Below, one piece after another: positions 1 through 6,743 of a DNA stretch of 7,360 nt. Made by a program: the position numbers and the translations under genes. The notes under the pieces are model-generated. The model was given only the letters and a program-made list of their open reading frames with translations, did no database searches and was not told the DNA's origin. The stretch's first letter is position 1, and each line of letters opens with the position of its first letter. The DNA comes from Candidatus Krumholzibacteriota bacterium (GTDB taxonomy: Bacteria > Krumholzibacteriota > Krumholzibacteriia > Krumholzibacteriales > Krumholzibacteriaceae). Where the stretch lies: NCBI GenBank assembly GCA_030672805.1, contig DAOVFR010000121.1, positions 1-7,360 of the forward strand, written 5' to 3'.

Positions 1-2688
1 CAGGCGAACCGGCTGCGTTTCCGTATCGAGGAAGTTGGGGGGCTGGTCTGCTCGACGGACCGGTGCCCGAAGATCGCCGGCAGGTGCAGCGTGTTCGCCA
101 AGTCCGATATGATACACGCCCAGCAGAAGGGGTACAGTCCCGAGGAGGTGCTGAAGGGTCTCTGTGAAGCGGTGGCGCGGAACTTCAGGAGCAATATCGC
201 CAGGGGCAGGGATGTACAAGGGAGGACGGCCTTTATCGGCGGTGTCGCCCTGAACGGCGGTGTTGCCCGGGCGCTTCAGAACGTCTTCGAGCTGGAACAG
301 AAGGATTTCTTCATCCCCGATGAAAACGTGTTTCTGGGGGCGATCGGCGCGGCGGTTATCGCGGGAAAAAACGGGAGCGGGTACGATCCGGGCCGGCTTA
401 TCGACCGCCTTGCGAATTGCTCGGATCGTGTAATGACAGGGTTCCCCGGCATGAAACGGCTTTCGCGTGACCGCGTCCTGTTTCTTCGCGACCGGGTGGA
501 GACATACTCGTTCGATGGAAAGACGCTCCCCGTCGATGCCTACCTCGGCATCGACGTCGGCTCGGTGAGCACGAACCTGGCCCTTCTGGACGAAGAGGGA
601 AAGGTGATCAGGGAAATCTATCTGAGAACGAAGGCCCGCCCCATCGAGGTCGTAAACGATGGTCTCGGGGAGATCGAGAAAGAGGTCGGAGACAGGGTCA
701 GGATCCGCGGCGTCGGCACGACCGGTTCCGGCAGGGAACTGATCGGCGAGTTGATCGGGGCCGATACGATCAACGACGAGATCACCGCCCACAAGACGGG
801 CGCATCGTTTATCGGCGAACGGCTGATCGGGAAGAAGGCCGATACGATTTTTGAGATCGGCGGGCAGGATTCAAAGTATATCTGCATCGACGAAGGGATC
901 GTCGTCGATTTCACGATGAACGAGGCCTGTGCGGCGGGCACCGGCTCGTTCCTCGAGGAGCAGGCGGAAAAGCTCGACATCAATATCATAGGCGAGTTTG
1001 CCGAGCGGGCCTTCAAGTCGGAACGGCCGCTCCGTCTCGGTGAGCGCTGCACCGTCTACATGGAGCAGGACGTCTCCGCCTACATGAAGAAGGGCGCGGG
1101 GAAGAACGATATCATTGCCGGACTTGCCTACTCGGTCGTTCAGAACTACCTGAACAGGGTGGTGCGCGGCCGAAAGATCGGCAACGTGATCTTCTTCCAG
1201 GGAGGAACCGCGTATAACGATTCGGTGGCTTCCGCCTTCAGCGAGGTTCTCGGCAAGGAGATCATCGTACCGCCGTACAACGGTGTCATAGGGGCGATCG
1301 GCGTTGCGCTTCTCGCACGCGAGAAGATGGAAGCGCTCGGTCTTTCGTCGACCTTCCGCGGGTACGATATCACATCGATCGATTACAGTATCAGGGAGTT
1401 CACCTGCAAGGGGTGCACGAACTTCTGCGACATCCAGGAATTCACCGTCGAGGGGAACCGGACCTACTGGGGAGACAAATGCAGCGACCGCTACCGGAAG
1501 GCCTCCAAAGTGCCGAAGAAACCGGTTATCCCGAACCTGGTCGGCCTGTACGGGGAACTGCTCGAGCGGGACGCGATCCCGCTTGTAGAGGAAAGGCTCG
1601 GGTGTTCAATCGACACGTCCCCCCCGCGCGCCGGGAAGGCGCTACGCGTCGGGTTCCCCAGGGCGATGTACTACTACGATCGGTACCCGTTCTGGAATAC
1701 GTACCTCAGGGCGCTCGGCATGGAGGTTGTCACAAGCCCTCCAACGAACAAGGGAATCGTCCACCTCGGGCTCGAGGCCGCCGTCGCCGAGCCGTGCTTC
1801 CCGATCCAGGTCGCGCACGGTCATTTCGCGCACCTGCTCGAGCAGGACGTGGACATGATTCTCGTGCCGAACGTCGTAGACGCCGAGACGGATATGCCCG
1901 ACGTCCATTCTTATTTGTGCCCCTGGGGCCAGACGCTGCCCTTCGTGCTGCGGAGCAGCCCGGTGATCGAGGGCAGGGAGGGTATCATCGCTGCGCCGCT
2001 CGTGCATTTCAGGCAGGGAGAGAGGTACGTCGAGAGGGAGCTGTGGGAGCACTTCCGTAGTATCGGAGCCGGCCGGAGAAGGCACGGAAATGCGGTGCGG
2101 GCGGGGTACCTGGCACAGCAGCTGTTCAGGGAGGAGCTCGAGACCGCCGGCCGGAAAGCTCTCGAAACGCTCGAACGTACCGGCGAGACGGGAATCGTCA
2201 TCGTCGGCCGTCCGTACAACGTGATCGACAGCGGGGTGAACCTCGGGGTCCCGGAAAAGCTAAGGGATTACTACGGAGTGAACGTGATCCCGTTCTTTTT
2301 CCTGCCGATCGATGGCATCGGCATCAGGGATATCAACGTAAACATGTTCTGGAACTTCGGGCGCAAGATCCTGCAGGCGGCGCGCCTTGCCGCACAGAGG
2401 AAGGATCTCCACCTGATATACATCACGAATTTCAAGTGCGGCCCGGATTCGTATATCAAGCATTACACGTCCGTAGCGGCCGGCCGTCCGTACCTGACGC
2501 TGCAGTTCGACGCTCACGGCAACGATGCGGGTATCATGACGAGGTGCGAGGCGTATCTCGACAGCAAAGGAGTCCTGAGATGGTGGAAGAAAAAGGAAGG
2601 TCCCTCGGGGACCGCATCCTCTACGTCCCGAGAATGTCGTACGGGGGAGCCAGAGCCTTCGCTGCAGCGTTCCGGTACCTCGGTGTAG
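1..2688 (+). CDS. Acyl-CoA dehydratase activase-like ATPase (BcrAD/BadFG + DUF2229), 5' end outside window
   Basis: The frame is open from base 1, so the true start lies upstream; 895 residues are visible (numbered from base 1). Known relatives (HgdC, BadF/BadG, BcrA/BcrD) use ATP to drive low-potential electron transfer from a [4Fe-4S] cluster into a 2-hydroxyacyl-CoA dehydratase or benzoyl-CoA reductase in the cytoplasm. Residues 1 to about 130 are the end of a first ATPase domain (RCSVFAKSDMIHAQQKG, then GGVALNGGVARAL). A full second domain runs from about 180 to 440: phosphate loop GIDVGSVSTN (183-192), EIGGQDSKY (285-293), FFQGGTAYND (398-407). Cys310 (ACAAGTGSF) and Cys350 (GERCTVYMEQD) match the two HgdC cluster ligands, which lie about 39 residues apart. 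A DUF2229-like region follows with CKGCTNFC (Cys469, 472, 476), Cys494, EPCFP (Cys599), Cys640, Cys813 and Cys849. The last 30 or so residues, after YLDSKGVLRWW, look like read-through into the next gene. The family is certain; the substrate or partner enzyme is unknown. Confidence 0.93.
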   Translation, partial: QANRLRFRIEEVGGLVCSTDRCPKIAGRCSVFAKSDMIHAQQKGYSPEEVLKGLCEAVARNFRSNIARGRDVQGRTAFIGGVALNGGVARALQNVFELEQKDFFIPDENVFLGAIGAAVIAGKNGSGYDPGRLIDRLANCSDRVMTGFPGMKRLSRDRVLFLRDRVETYSFDGKTLPVDAYLGIDVGSVSTNLALLDEEGKVIREIYLRTKARPIEVVNDGLGEIEKEVGDRVRIRGVGTTGSGRELIGELIGADTINDEITAHKTGASFIGERLIGKKADTIFEIGGQDSKYICIDEGIVVDFTMNEACAAGTGSFLEEQAEKLDINIIGEFAERAFKSERPLRLGERCTVYMEQDVSAYMKKGAGKNDIIAGLAYSVVQNYLNRVVRGRKIGNVIFFQGGTAYNDSVASAFSEVLGKEIIVPPYNGVIGAIGVALLAREKMEALGLSSTFRGYDITSIDYSIREFTCKGCTNFCDIQEFTVEGNRTYWGDKCSDRYRKASKVPKKPVIPNLVGLYGELLERDAIPLVEERLGCSIDTSPPRAGKALRVGFPRAMYYYDRYPFWNTYLRALGMEVVTSPPTNKGIVHLGLEAAVAEPCFPIQVAHGHFAHLLEQDVDMILVPNVVDAETDMPDVHSYLCPWGQTLPFVLRSSPVIEGREGIIAAPLVHFRQGERYVERELWEHFRSIGAGRRRHGNAVRAGYLAQQLFREELETAGRKALETLERTGETGIVIVGRPYNVIDSGVNLGVPEKLRDYYGVNVIPFFFLPIDGIGIRDINVNMFWNFGRKILQAARLAAQRKDLHLIYITNFKCGPDSYIKHYTSVAAGRPYLTLQFDAHGNDAGIMTRCEAYLDSKGVLRWWKKKEGPSGTASSTSRECRTGEPEPSLQRSGTSV
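2566..2572 (+). promoter_or_regulatory. Shine-Dalgarno for the overlapping activase C-terminal gene
   Basis: AAAGGAG lies 7 bases before the ATG at 2580, inside the coding frame of the upstream gene. It decides the start: the same frame is open further upstream, from 2436, but that part is an out-of-frame shadow of the upstream activase. Its position suggests coupled translation of the two activase genes. Confidence 0.8.
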
Positions 2689-3857
2689 ACGCGAGGGTCT
2701 CGCCGGCCGGCGACGAGAGGACGTACGAGCTTGCGGCGAAGTGCACATCGGGCGACGAGTGCCTGCCCGAGAGGGTGACCGTCGGGAATTTTCTCAAGAC
2801 CCTCGAGCTGCCGGGTTTCAGGCCGGAAAGGACCGCCTTTTTCATGCCGACGGCTGGCGGTCCATGCCGGTTCGGACAGTATGCCCCGTTCCTCAGGCAG
2901 ATCCTGAACGATATCGGGTACGAGGAGATCATGGTCGTCTCTCCGACGTCGGCTGACGGTTACGGGGGGCTAGGCGACATGGCCGGGCCGCTGATGCGTC
3001 TCGGCTGGTGGGGGCTCGTCGGAAGCGACACCCTGAGAAAAATGCTGCACGTCTACCGCCCGTACGAGACGCGTGCCGGTGATGCGGACAGGGCGCACGA
3101 GGAGGCCCTGGACATATTCTGCGGCGCCATGGAGGACCGGAGCGTGCCGCTCGGGAAAAAGCCGGACCGGCTGGCCGGCGCGCTCGAAGCGGGTCGTGAT
3201 GCGTTCAGGCGTATATCCGTCGACTTCGGGAAGGAGACGATGCTGATCGGCGTCGTCGGTGAGATCTTCTGCCGCCTCAGCACCTTCAGCAACGAGGACC
3301 TGATCAGGAAGCTCGAGACGTTCGGCGCGCAGGCCTGGCTTTCCGATATCACCGAGTGGGTCTGGTACACGAACGAGGAGGAGGAAAAGAACATCAGGCT
3401 GTTCGGCGCCGCTTTCTCGAAGAAGATGCTCGGCGTCAAGATCAAGAAGCACATCCAGCACAGGTACGAGCGGAAGCTCCTCGCTCCTTTCGCGGACGAG
3501 TTCGTCGGGCTTGAGGAGCCTCACAACGTAAGAGAGGTGCTCAAACGGAGCTATCCATACCTGCCGTACGAAGGCTCGCTGGGCGAGATGGTGCTGAGTA
3601 TCGGCAAGGCGGTCTATCTCTACGAGAAGGGCGCCGACGGGATCATCGACATCAGCCCCTTCACGTGCATGAACGGCATCATCACCGAGGCGATATATCC
3701 CAAGGTCAGCAGGGAGCACGAGGGGATCCCCATCCGGACGTTCTACTTCGACGGGACGCAGATCGATCTCGAGAACGATCTCGAGATCTTCATGGAACTT
3801 GTTCGCAATTACAACCGTAAGAAAACGAGAAAACGTATCAGGCGGAGCGCTGCGTGA
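2580..3857 (+). CDS. Activase-associated C-terminal protein (2-hydroxyacyl-CoA dehydratase/activase-like)
   Basis: 425 residues from the ATG at 2580, chosen for its Shine-Dalgarno (AAAGGAG, 7-base spacing) and because the recognisable family sequence begins just after it (GDRILYVPRMSYGGARAFAA). The protein resembles the last part of very large activase-type polypeptides in other bacteria; as I recall them, the ATPase domains, DUF2229 and this part are fused there. Likely cluster-binding or structural cysteines sit in family-like contexts: KCTSGDEC (Cys55, Cys61), GGPCRFGQY (Cys96), EIFCRLST (Cys231) and PFTCMNGI (Cys363). The end, FYFDGTQIDLENDLEIFM, is typical of dehydratase D-component-like folds. 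No signal peptide or membrane segment is visible, so it is cytoplasmic. It overlaps the upstream gene by 109 bases in the -1 frame and probably forms a complex with that product. The exact reaction is unknown, and no separate dehydratase alpha/beta genes are in the window. Confidence 0.85.
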   Translation: MVEEKGRSLGDRILYVPRMSYGGARAFAAAFRYLGVDARVSPAGDERTYELAAKCTSGDECLPERVTVGNFLKTLELPGFRPERTAFFMPTAGGPCRFGQYAPFLRQILNDIGYEEIMVVSPTSADGYGGLGDMAGPLMRLGWWGLVGSDTLRKMLHVYRPYETRAGDADRAHEEALDIFCGAMEDRSVPLGKKPDRLAGALEAGRDAFRRISVDFGKETMLIGVVGEIFCRLSTFSNEDLIRKLETFGAQAWLSDITEWVWYTNEEEEKNIRLFGAAFSKKMLGVKIKKHIQHRYERKLLAPFADEFVGLEEPHNVREVLKRSYPYLPYEGSLGEMVLSIGKAVYLYEKGADGIIDISPFTCMNGIITEAIYPKVSREHEGIPIRTFYFDGTQIDLENDLEIFMELVRNYNRKKTRKRIRRSAA

Positions 3858-3950
3858 GTCTTTCCGGGGTATCGCCGTTCCGCCGGGTGTTGTATTATTC
3901 CACGGTTGAAACAGGACAACCCCACCACGAAAACAGGGGAGGTACGGATC
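3858..3950 (+). promoter_or_regulatory. Spacer between activase and M16 units, possible promoter
   Basis: This 93-base spacer is the longest non-coding stretch in the window and separates two functionally unrelated gene pairs, so a promoter is reasonable here. The only AT-rich island is GTTGTATTATTC at about 3889-3900, in which TATTAT (3893-3898) matches five of six -10 bases. No good -35 hexamer lies 16-18 bases upstream, and no hairpin with a T-run that would end the activase transcript was seen. The promoter is an inference from layout and one weak hexamer. Confidence 0.25.
3935..3942 (+). promoter_or_regulatory. Shine-Dalgarno of the first M16 gene
   Basis: AGGGGAGG ends 8 bases before the ATG at 3951. 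It favours that ATG over the in-frame TTG at 3906, which has no comparable site and would put 15 charged or polar residues in front of the signal peptide. Confidence 0.8.
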
Positions 3951-5315
3951 ATGAGGTACCCTGACGCACCGGCACGGCGCCTGATGGCGCCGTTGCTGGC
4001 CGCTGCCGTTCTGTGTGCCGCGTGCGGCGCCGTATCGGCGGGTGAAAACAGTGCCGGGATCAAGCTCGATGTCACCGTCACGACGCTCGATAACGGGCTC
4101 AAGGTGGTCCTGATGGAGGACCATTCGGTCCCCGTCATAAGCCGCCAGACGTTCTACCGTGTCGGCAGCCGAAACGAGAGGCCGGGGATCACCGGTGTAT
4201 CCCACTTTCTCGAGCACATGATGTTCAACGGCGCGGAGAAGTACGGGCCGAAGGAGTTCGACCGGATACTCGAGTCGAACGGCGGCTACTCGAACGCATT
4301 CACATCGAAGGACATGACCGCGTATTACGAGGATTTCGCGAGTGACGTGCTAGAGCTCGCTGTCGATCTCGACTCTGACCGTATGCGCTCGCTCGCGCTC
4401 GATCCGAAGTACATCGTTTCCGAAATGGGCGTCGTGATGGAGGAGCGGAGGCTCAGCATCGACAATTCGGTCAACGGTCAGATGTACGAGGAGCTCTACT
4501 CCCTGGCATACAAGTCCCACCCGTACCTCTGGCCCGTACTCGGCTGGATGTCGGACCTCGAGAAGATGGAGCGCGGCGACGTCGTGGAATACTTCACAAC
4601 ATACTATGCGCCCAACAACGCGGTACTGATCGTCGCCGGAGATTTCGACACGAAGGATGCGATGGAGCTGATAAAGACATATTATGGCGGTATTCCGTCG
4701 CAGGAGCCGCCCGGGCCGGTCAGGACAAGGGAGCCCGGGCAGCTCGGCGAGCGGAGGGCGGAGGTGCACAAGACGGCCGAGCTCGAGCAGGTGCTGATCG
4801 GGTATCACGGGCCCGAGGTCACGGCCGATGACATCTATGCGCTCGATGTCCTCCAGGAGATCCTCAGCGGCGGCAGGAGCTCCCGGCTGTACCGGTCGCT
4901 CGTGAGGGACCTCGGCGTCGCGGTGAACGTCTACGGATACATGAGCTGGCAGATCGATCCGGGACTCTTCATATTCGGTACGCAGATAAAACCGGATCAT
5001 ACCGCGGCCGAGGGTGAGGCCGCGATCTACGCGGTGCTCGACGGTATCGCCGAATCGGGAATCACCGATGAGGAGCTCATCAGGGCAAAGAACGTTCTCG
5101 AGGCCGACTTCGTACGCAGCATGCAGACGGTCAACGGCAAGGCGCGCAAAATCGGACGGTACGAGATCCTTTTCGGCGATTACCGCGAGATACTCAACAT
5201 ACAGGAGCGTTATCGCGCCGTGACGGCAGGGGAAGTGCAGCGCGTCGTGGAACGGTACTTCAAACCGGAAGCCCGTAACGTCGTAACGCTGATTCCAAAA
5301 CGCAAACGGGATTGA
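3951..5315 (+). CDS. Periplasmic M16 zinc metallopeptidase, catalytic (HxxEH) subunit
   Basis: 454 residues, within the usual 400-460 of single-repeat M16 (mitochondrial processing peptidase beta-like) peptidases. Residues 1-30 form a Sec signal peptide: arginines near the start, hydrophobic LMAPLLAAAVLCAA, and a probable cleavage after VSA (residue 30). Cys25 is not in a good lipobox. The inverted zinc motif HFLEH is at residues 85-89 (His85 and His89 ligands, Glu88 general base). Glu165, 76 residues after His89, is the expected third ligand, and Glu158 is the conserved helper glutamate seven residues earlier. The C-terminal M16 domain is seen in YYAPNNAVLIVAGDF and GGRSSRLYRSL. The Arg/Tyr substrate-binding pair expected just after it is replaced by Val318 and Val325. 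The protein probably cleaves unfolded peptides in the periplasm together with the product of the next gene, which lies 29 bases downstream. The natural substrate is unknown. Confidence 0.92.
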   Translation: MRYPDAPARRLMAPLLAAAVLCAACGAVSAGENSAGIKLDVTVTTLDNGLKVVLMEDHSVPVISRQTFYRVGSRNERPGITGVSHFLEHMMFNGAEKYGPKEFDRILESNGGYSNAFTSKDMTAYYEDFASDVLELAVDLDSDRMRSLALDPKYIVSEMGVVMEERRLSIDNSVNGQMYEELYSLAYKSHPYLWPVLGWMSDLEKMERGDVVEYFTTYYAPNNAVLIVAGDFDTKDAMELIKTYYGGIPSQEPPGPVRTREPGQLGERRAEVHKTAELEQVLIGYHGPEVTADDIYALDVLQEILSGGRSSRLYRSLVRDLGVAVNVYGYMSWQIDPGLFIFGTQIKPDHTAAEGEAAIYAVLDGIAESGITDEELIRAKNVLEADFVRSMQTVNGKARKIGRYEILFGDYREILNIQERYRAVTAGEVQRVVERYFKPEARNVVTLIPKRKRD

Positions 5316-5330
5316 TGCTCCGTTATATCC

Positions 5331-5337
5331 AGGAGGA
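5331..5337 (+). promoter_or_regulatory. Shine-Dalgarno of the second M16 gene
   Basis: AGGAGGA (5331-5337) lies 7-8 bases before the ATG at 5345. It rules against the earlier in-frame TTG (5312) and ATG (5315), which lie upstream of this site and would spoil the N-terminus of the signal peptide. It sits in the short gap after the first M16 stop, as expected within an operon. Confidence 0.85.
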
Positions 5338-5344
5338 TTTGGTG

Positions 5345-6739
5345 ATGAAAAGGGGACTTTCGATCATATTGGCGCTACTGGTTCTGATTATACCGCTGTC
5401 CGTCCGGGCGGTTCCCGGGAAGGTCGAGCTGCCGCCGTTCAAGGAGACCATCCTGAAAAACGGGCTGAAGGTCTTCGTCATGGAGACCGTCGAGGTTCCG
5501 ATGTTGACGATACGGCTGCTGATCCCGGCGGGCTCGATGCACGATGTTCCCGGCCGCGAGGGGGTCGCGGGACTGACGGCCGGTCTCATCGCGAAGGGCG
5601 CCGCCGGCATGTCGGCCGAGGAGATCTCGGAAACCGTCGAGGGCGTCGGGGGCAGCCTCGAGGCATACGCCGACAGGGATTACACGATCGTCGCGGGCAG
5701 CTTCATGGCTCGCGATTTCCGGCTCGGCCTCGATATACTGGGCAGGGTCGTCCTGAGCCCTGATTTTCCGGGGGACGAGGTCGAGCGGGAAATAAGCATC
5801 AAAGAGGCCGGGTTGCAGGGCATCAAGGAACAGCCCTCTTCGCTCGCTTCACGGGAATTCATCAGCAGGCTCATCGGCGATCACCCGTACGCACACCCGG
5901 TCGACGGCACGCTCGAGAGCATTGCGGCGATATCGAGGGACGACCTGGTTGGGTTCCACCGTGCGCGGTACGTTCCCGATGGAAGCATCCTTGCGATCGT
6001 CGGGGACGTCAGCACGGAAAAGGCTCTCAAATCGATCAGGAAGGTTCTCGGTAAATGGGGGGGCAGGGCTGCCGCCGATCACGGTATCGAACGGCTCGAG
6101 CCAAGGATCTTCCCCGGCACGCGGGTCGTTGTGATCGACAAGCCGGATGTGACCCAGAGCCAGATCAGGATCGGCAACATCGCGGTGAAGCGAAACACGC
6201 CCGATTACTTTCCCCTGCTCGTAGCGAACAATATTCTCGGGGGCGGTTTCACCTCGCGGCTCATGGATGAGATCAGGGTGAACCGGGGGCTTTCGTACGG
6301 AGCCCGGAGCAATCTGTTCCGGAGACTGCACGGTGGCGTTTTCGGTGTCTATACCTTCACGAAGAACGCAACACTCCGCGAGACGATCGACGTCGCCACC
6401 GCGGAGATCGAAAGGATCAGGACGGTCACAGTCGGCGAGGATGAGCTGGAAAGCTCTAAGAAGTACCTCTCCGGCCTCTTCCCGTTCGAGCTCGAGACGA
6501 ACGACAACCTCGCCAGGTGGCTGACGGAGATCGAGTTCTACGGTTTCGATCCGGAATTCGTTGAAGACTACCGTGAGAGGATAGACGGGGTCACCGCCGA
6601 CGACATCCGGCGCGTTGTGACGAAGCACTTTCACGTGAAGGATTGCTTCATCCTGCTTCTTACCAATTACGAGGAGGTCTCCGGCCAGCTCGAAGGGCTG
6701 GGCAATGTGGAAGTGATCGGTATAGACGATATCCGGTAG
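5345..6739 (+). CDS. Periplasmic M16-family protein, zinc-site-deficient partner subunit
   Basis: 464 residues starting at the ATG after AGGAGGA; an in-frame GTG directly before it (5342) is a less likely start. Residues 1-22 are a clean Sec signal peptide (MKRG, then a long hydrophobic run, cleavage after VRA). The M16 fold is clear: LKNGLKVFVMETVEVP, then the GREGVAG helix region, RYVPDGSILAIVGDV, and LGGGFTSRLMDEIR. Where an active member has HxxEH, this one reads GLTAG (residues 76-80), so both histidines and the catalytic glutamate are gone and it cannot hold zinc there. It keeps the Arg311/Tyr318 pair (EIRVNRGLSY) used by M16 proteins to grip the substrate backbone. Known two-subunit M16 enzymes, such as the Sphingomonas SPH2681/SPH2682 pair and mitochondrial processing peptidase, divide labour in this way. 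It is probably co-transcribed with the catalytic gene 29 bases upstream and forms a heterodimer with it. Confidence 0.92.
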   Translation: MKRGLSIILALLVLIIPLSVRAVPGKVELPPFKETILKNGLKVFVMETVEVPMLTIRLLIPAGSMHDVPGREGVAGLTAGLIAKGAAGMSAEEISETVEGVGGSLEAYADRDYTIVAGSFMARDFRLGLDILGRVVLSPDFPGDEVEREISIKEAGLQGIKEQPSSLASREFISRLIGDHPYAHPVDGTLESIAAISRDDLVGFHRARYVPDGSILAIVGDVSTEKALKSIRKVLGKWGGRAAADHGIERLEPRIFPGTRVVVIDKPDVTQSQIRIGNIAVKRNTPDYFPLLVANNILGGGFTSRLMDEIRVNRGLSYGARSNLFRRLHGGVFGVYTFTKNATLRETIDVATAEIERIRTVTVGEDELESSKKYLSGLFPFELETNDNLARWLTEIEFYGFDPEFVEDYRERIDGVTADDIRRVVTKHFHVKDCFILLLTNYEEVSGQLEGLGNVEVIGIDDIR

Positions 6740-6743
6740 CGCA

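Noticed and set aside
618..1052. Antisense open frame within the second activase ATPase domain
   Set aside because: The plus strand here encodes the best-conserved motifs of the window; the antisense product is Ser/Pro-rich and unrecognisable.
2436..2579. Upstream extension of the activase companion gene
   Set aside because: This stretch reads as an Arg-rich shadow while the upstream gene encodes conserved sequence here; the ATG at 2580 has its own Shine-Dalgarno.
3920..3939. CCCC/GGGG pairing that could mask the Shine-Dalgarno of the first M16 gene
   Set aside because: Only four base pairs around a 12-base loop and no further pairing; too weak to call a regulatory hairpin.
3906..3950. TTG start 15 codons earlier for the first M16 gene
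   Set aside because: It has no ribosome-binding site and would add polar residues before the signal peptide, whereas AGGGGAGG directly precedes the ATG at 3951.
2970..4217. Long minus-strand open frame (415 codons) opposite the activase companion and the start of the first M16 gene
   Set aside because: It spans the end of one convincing plus-strand gene, a spacer and the start of another. Its product is rich in Arg, Asp, Glu, Pro and Val with no family motif, as expected of an antisense shadow in GC-rich DNA.
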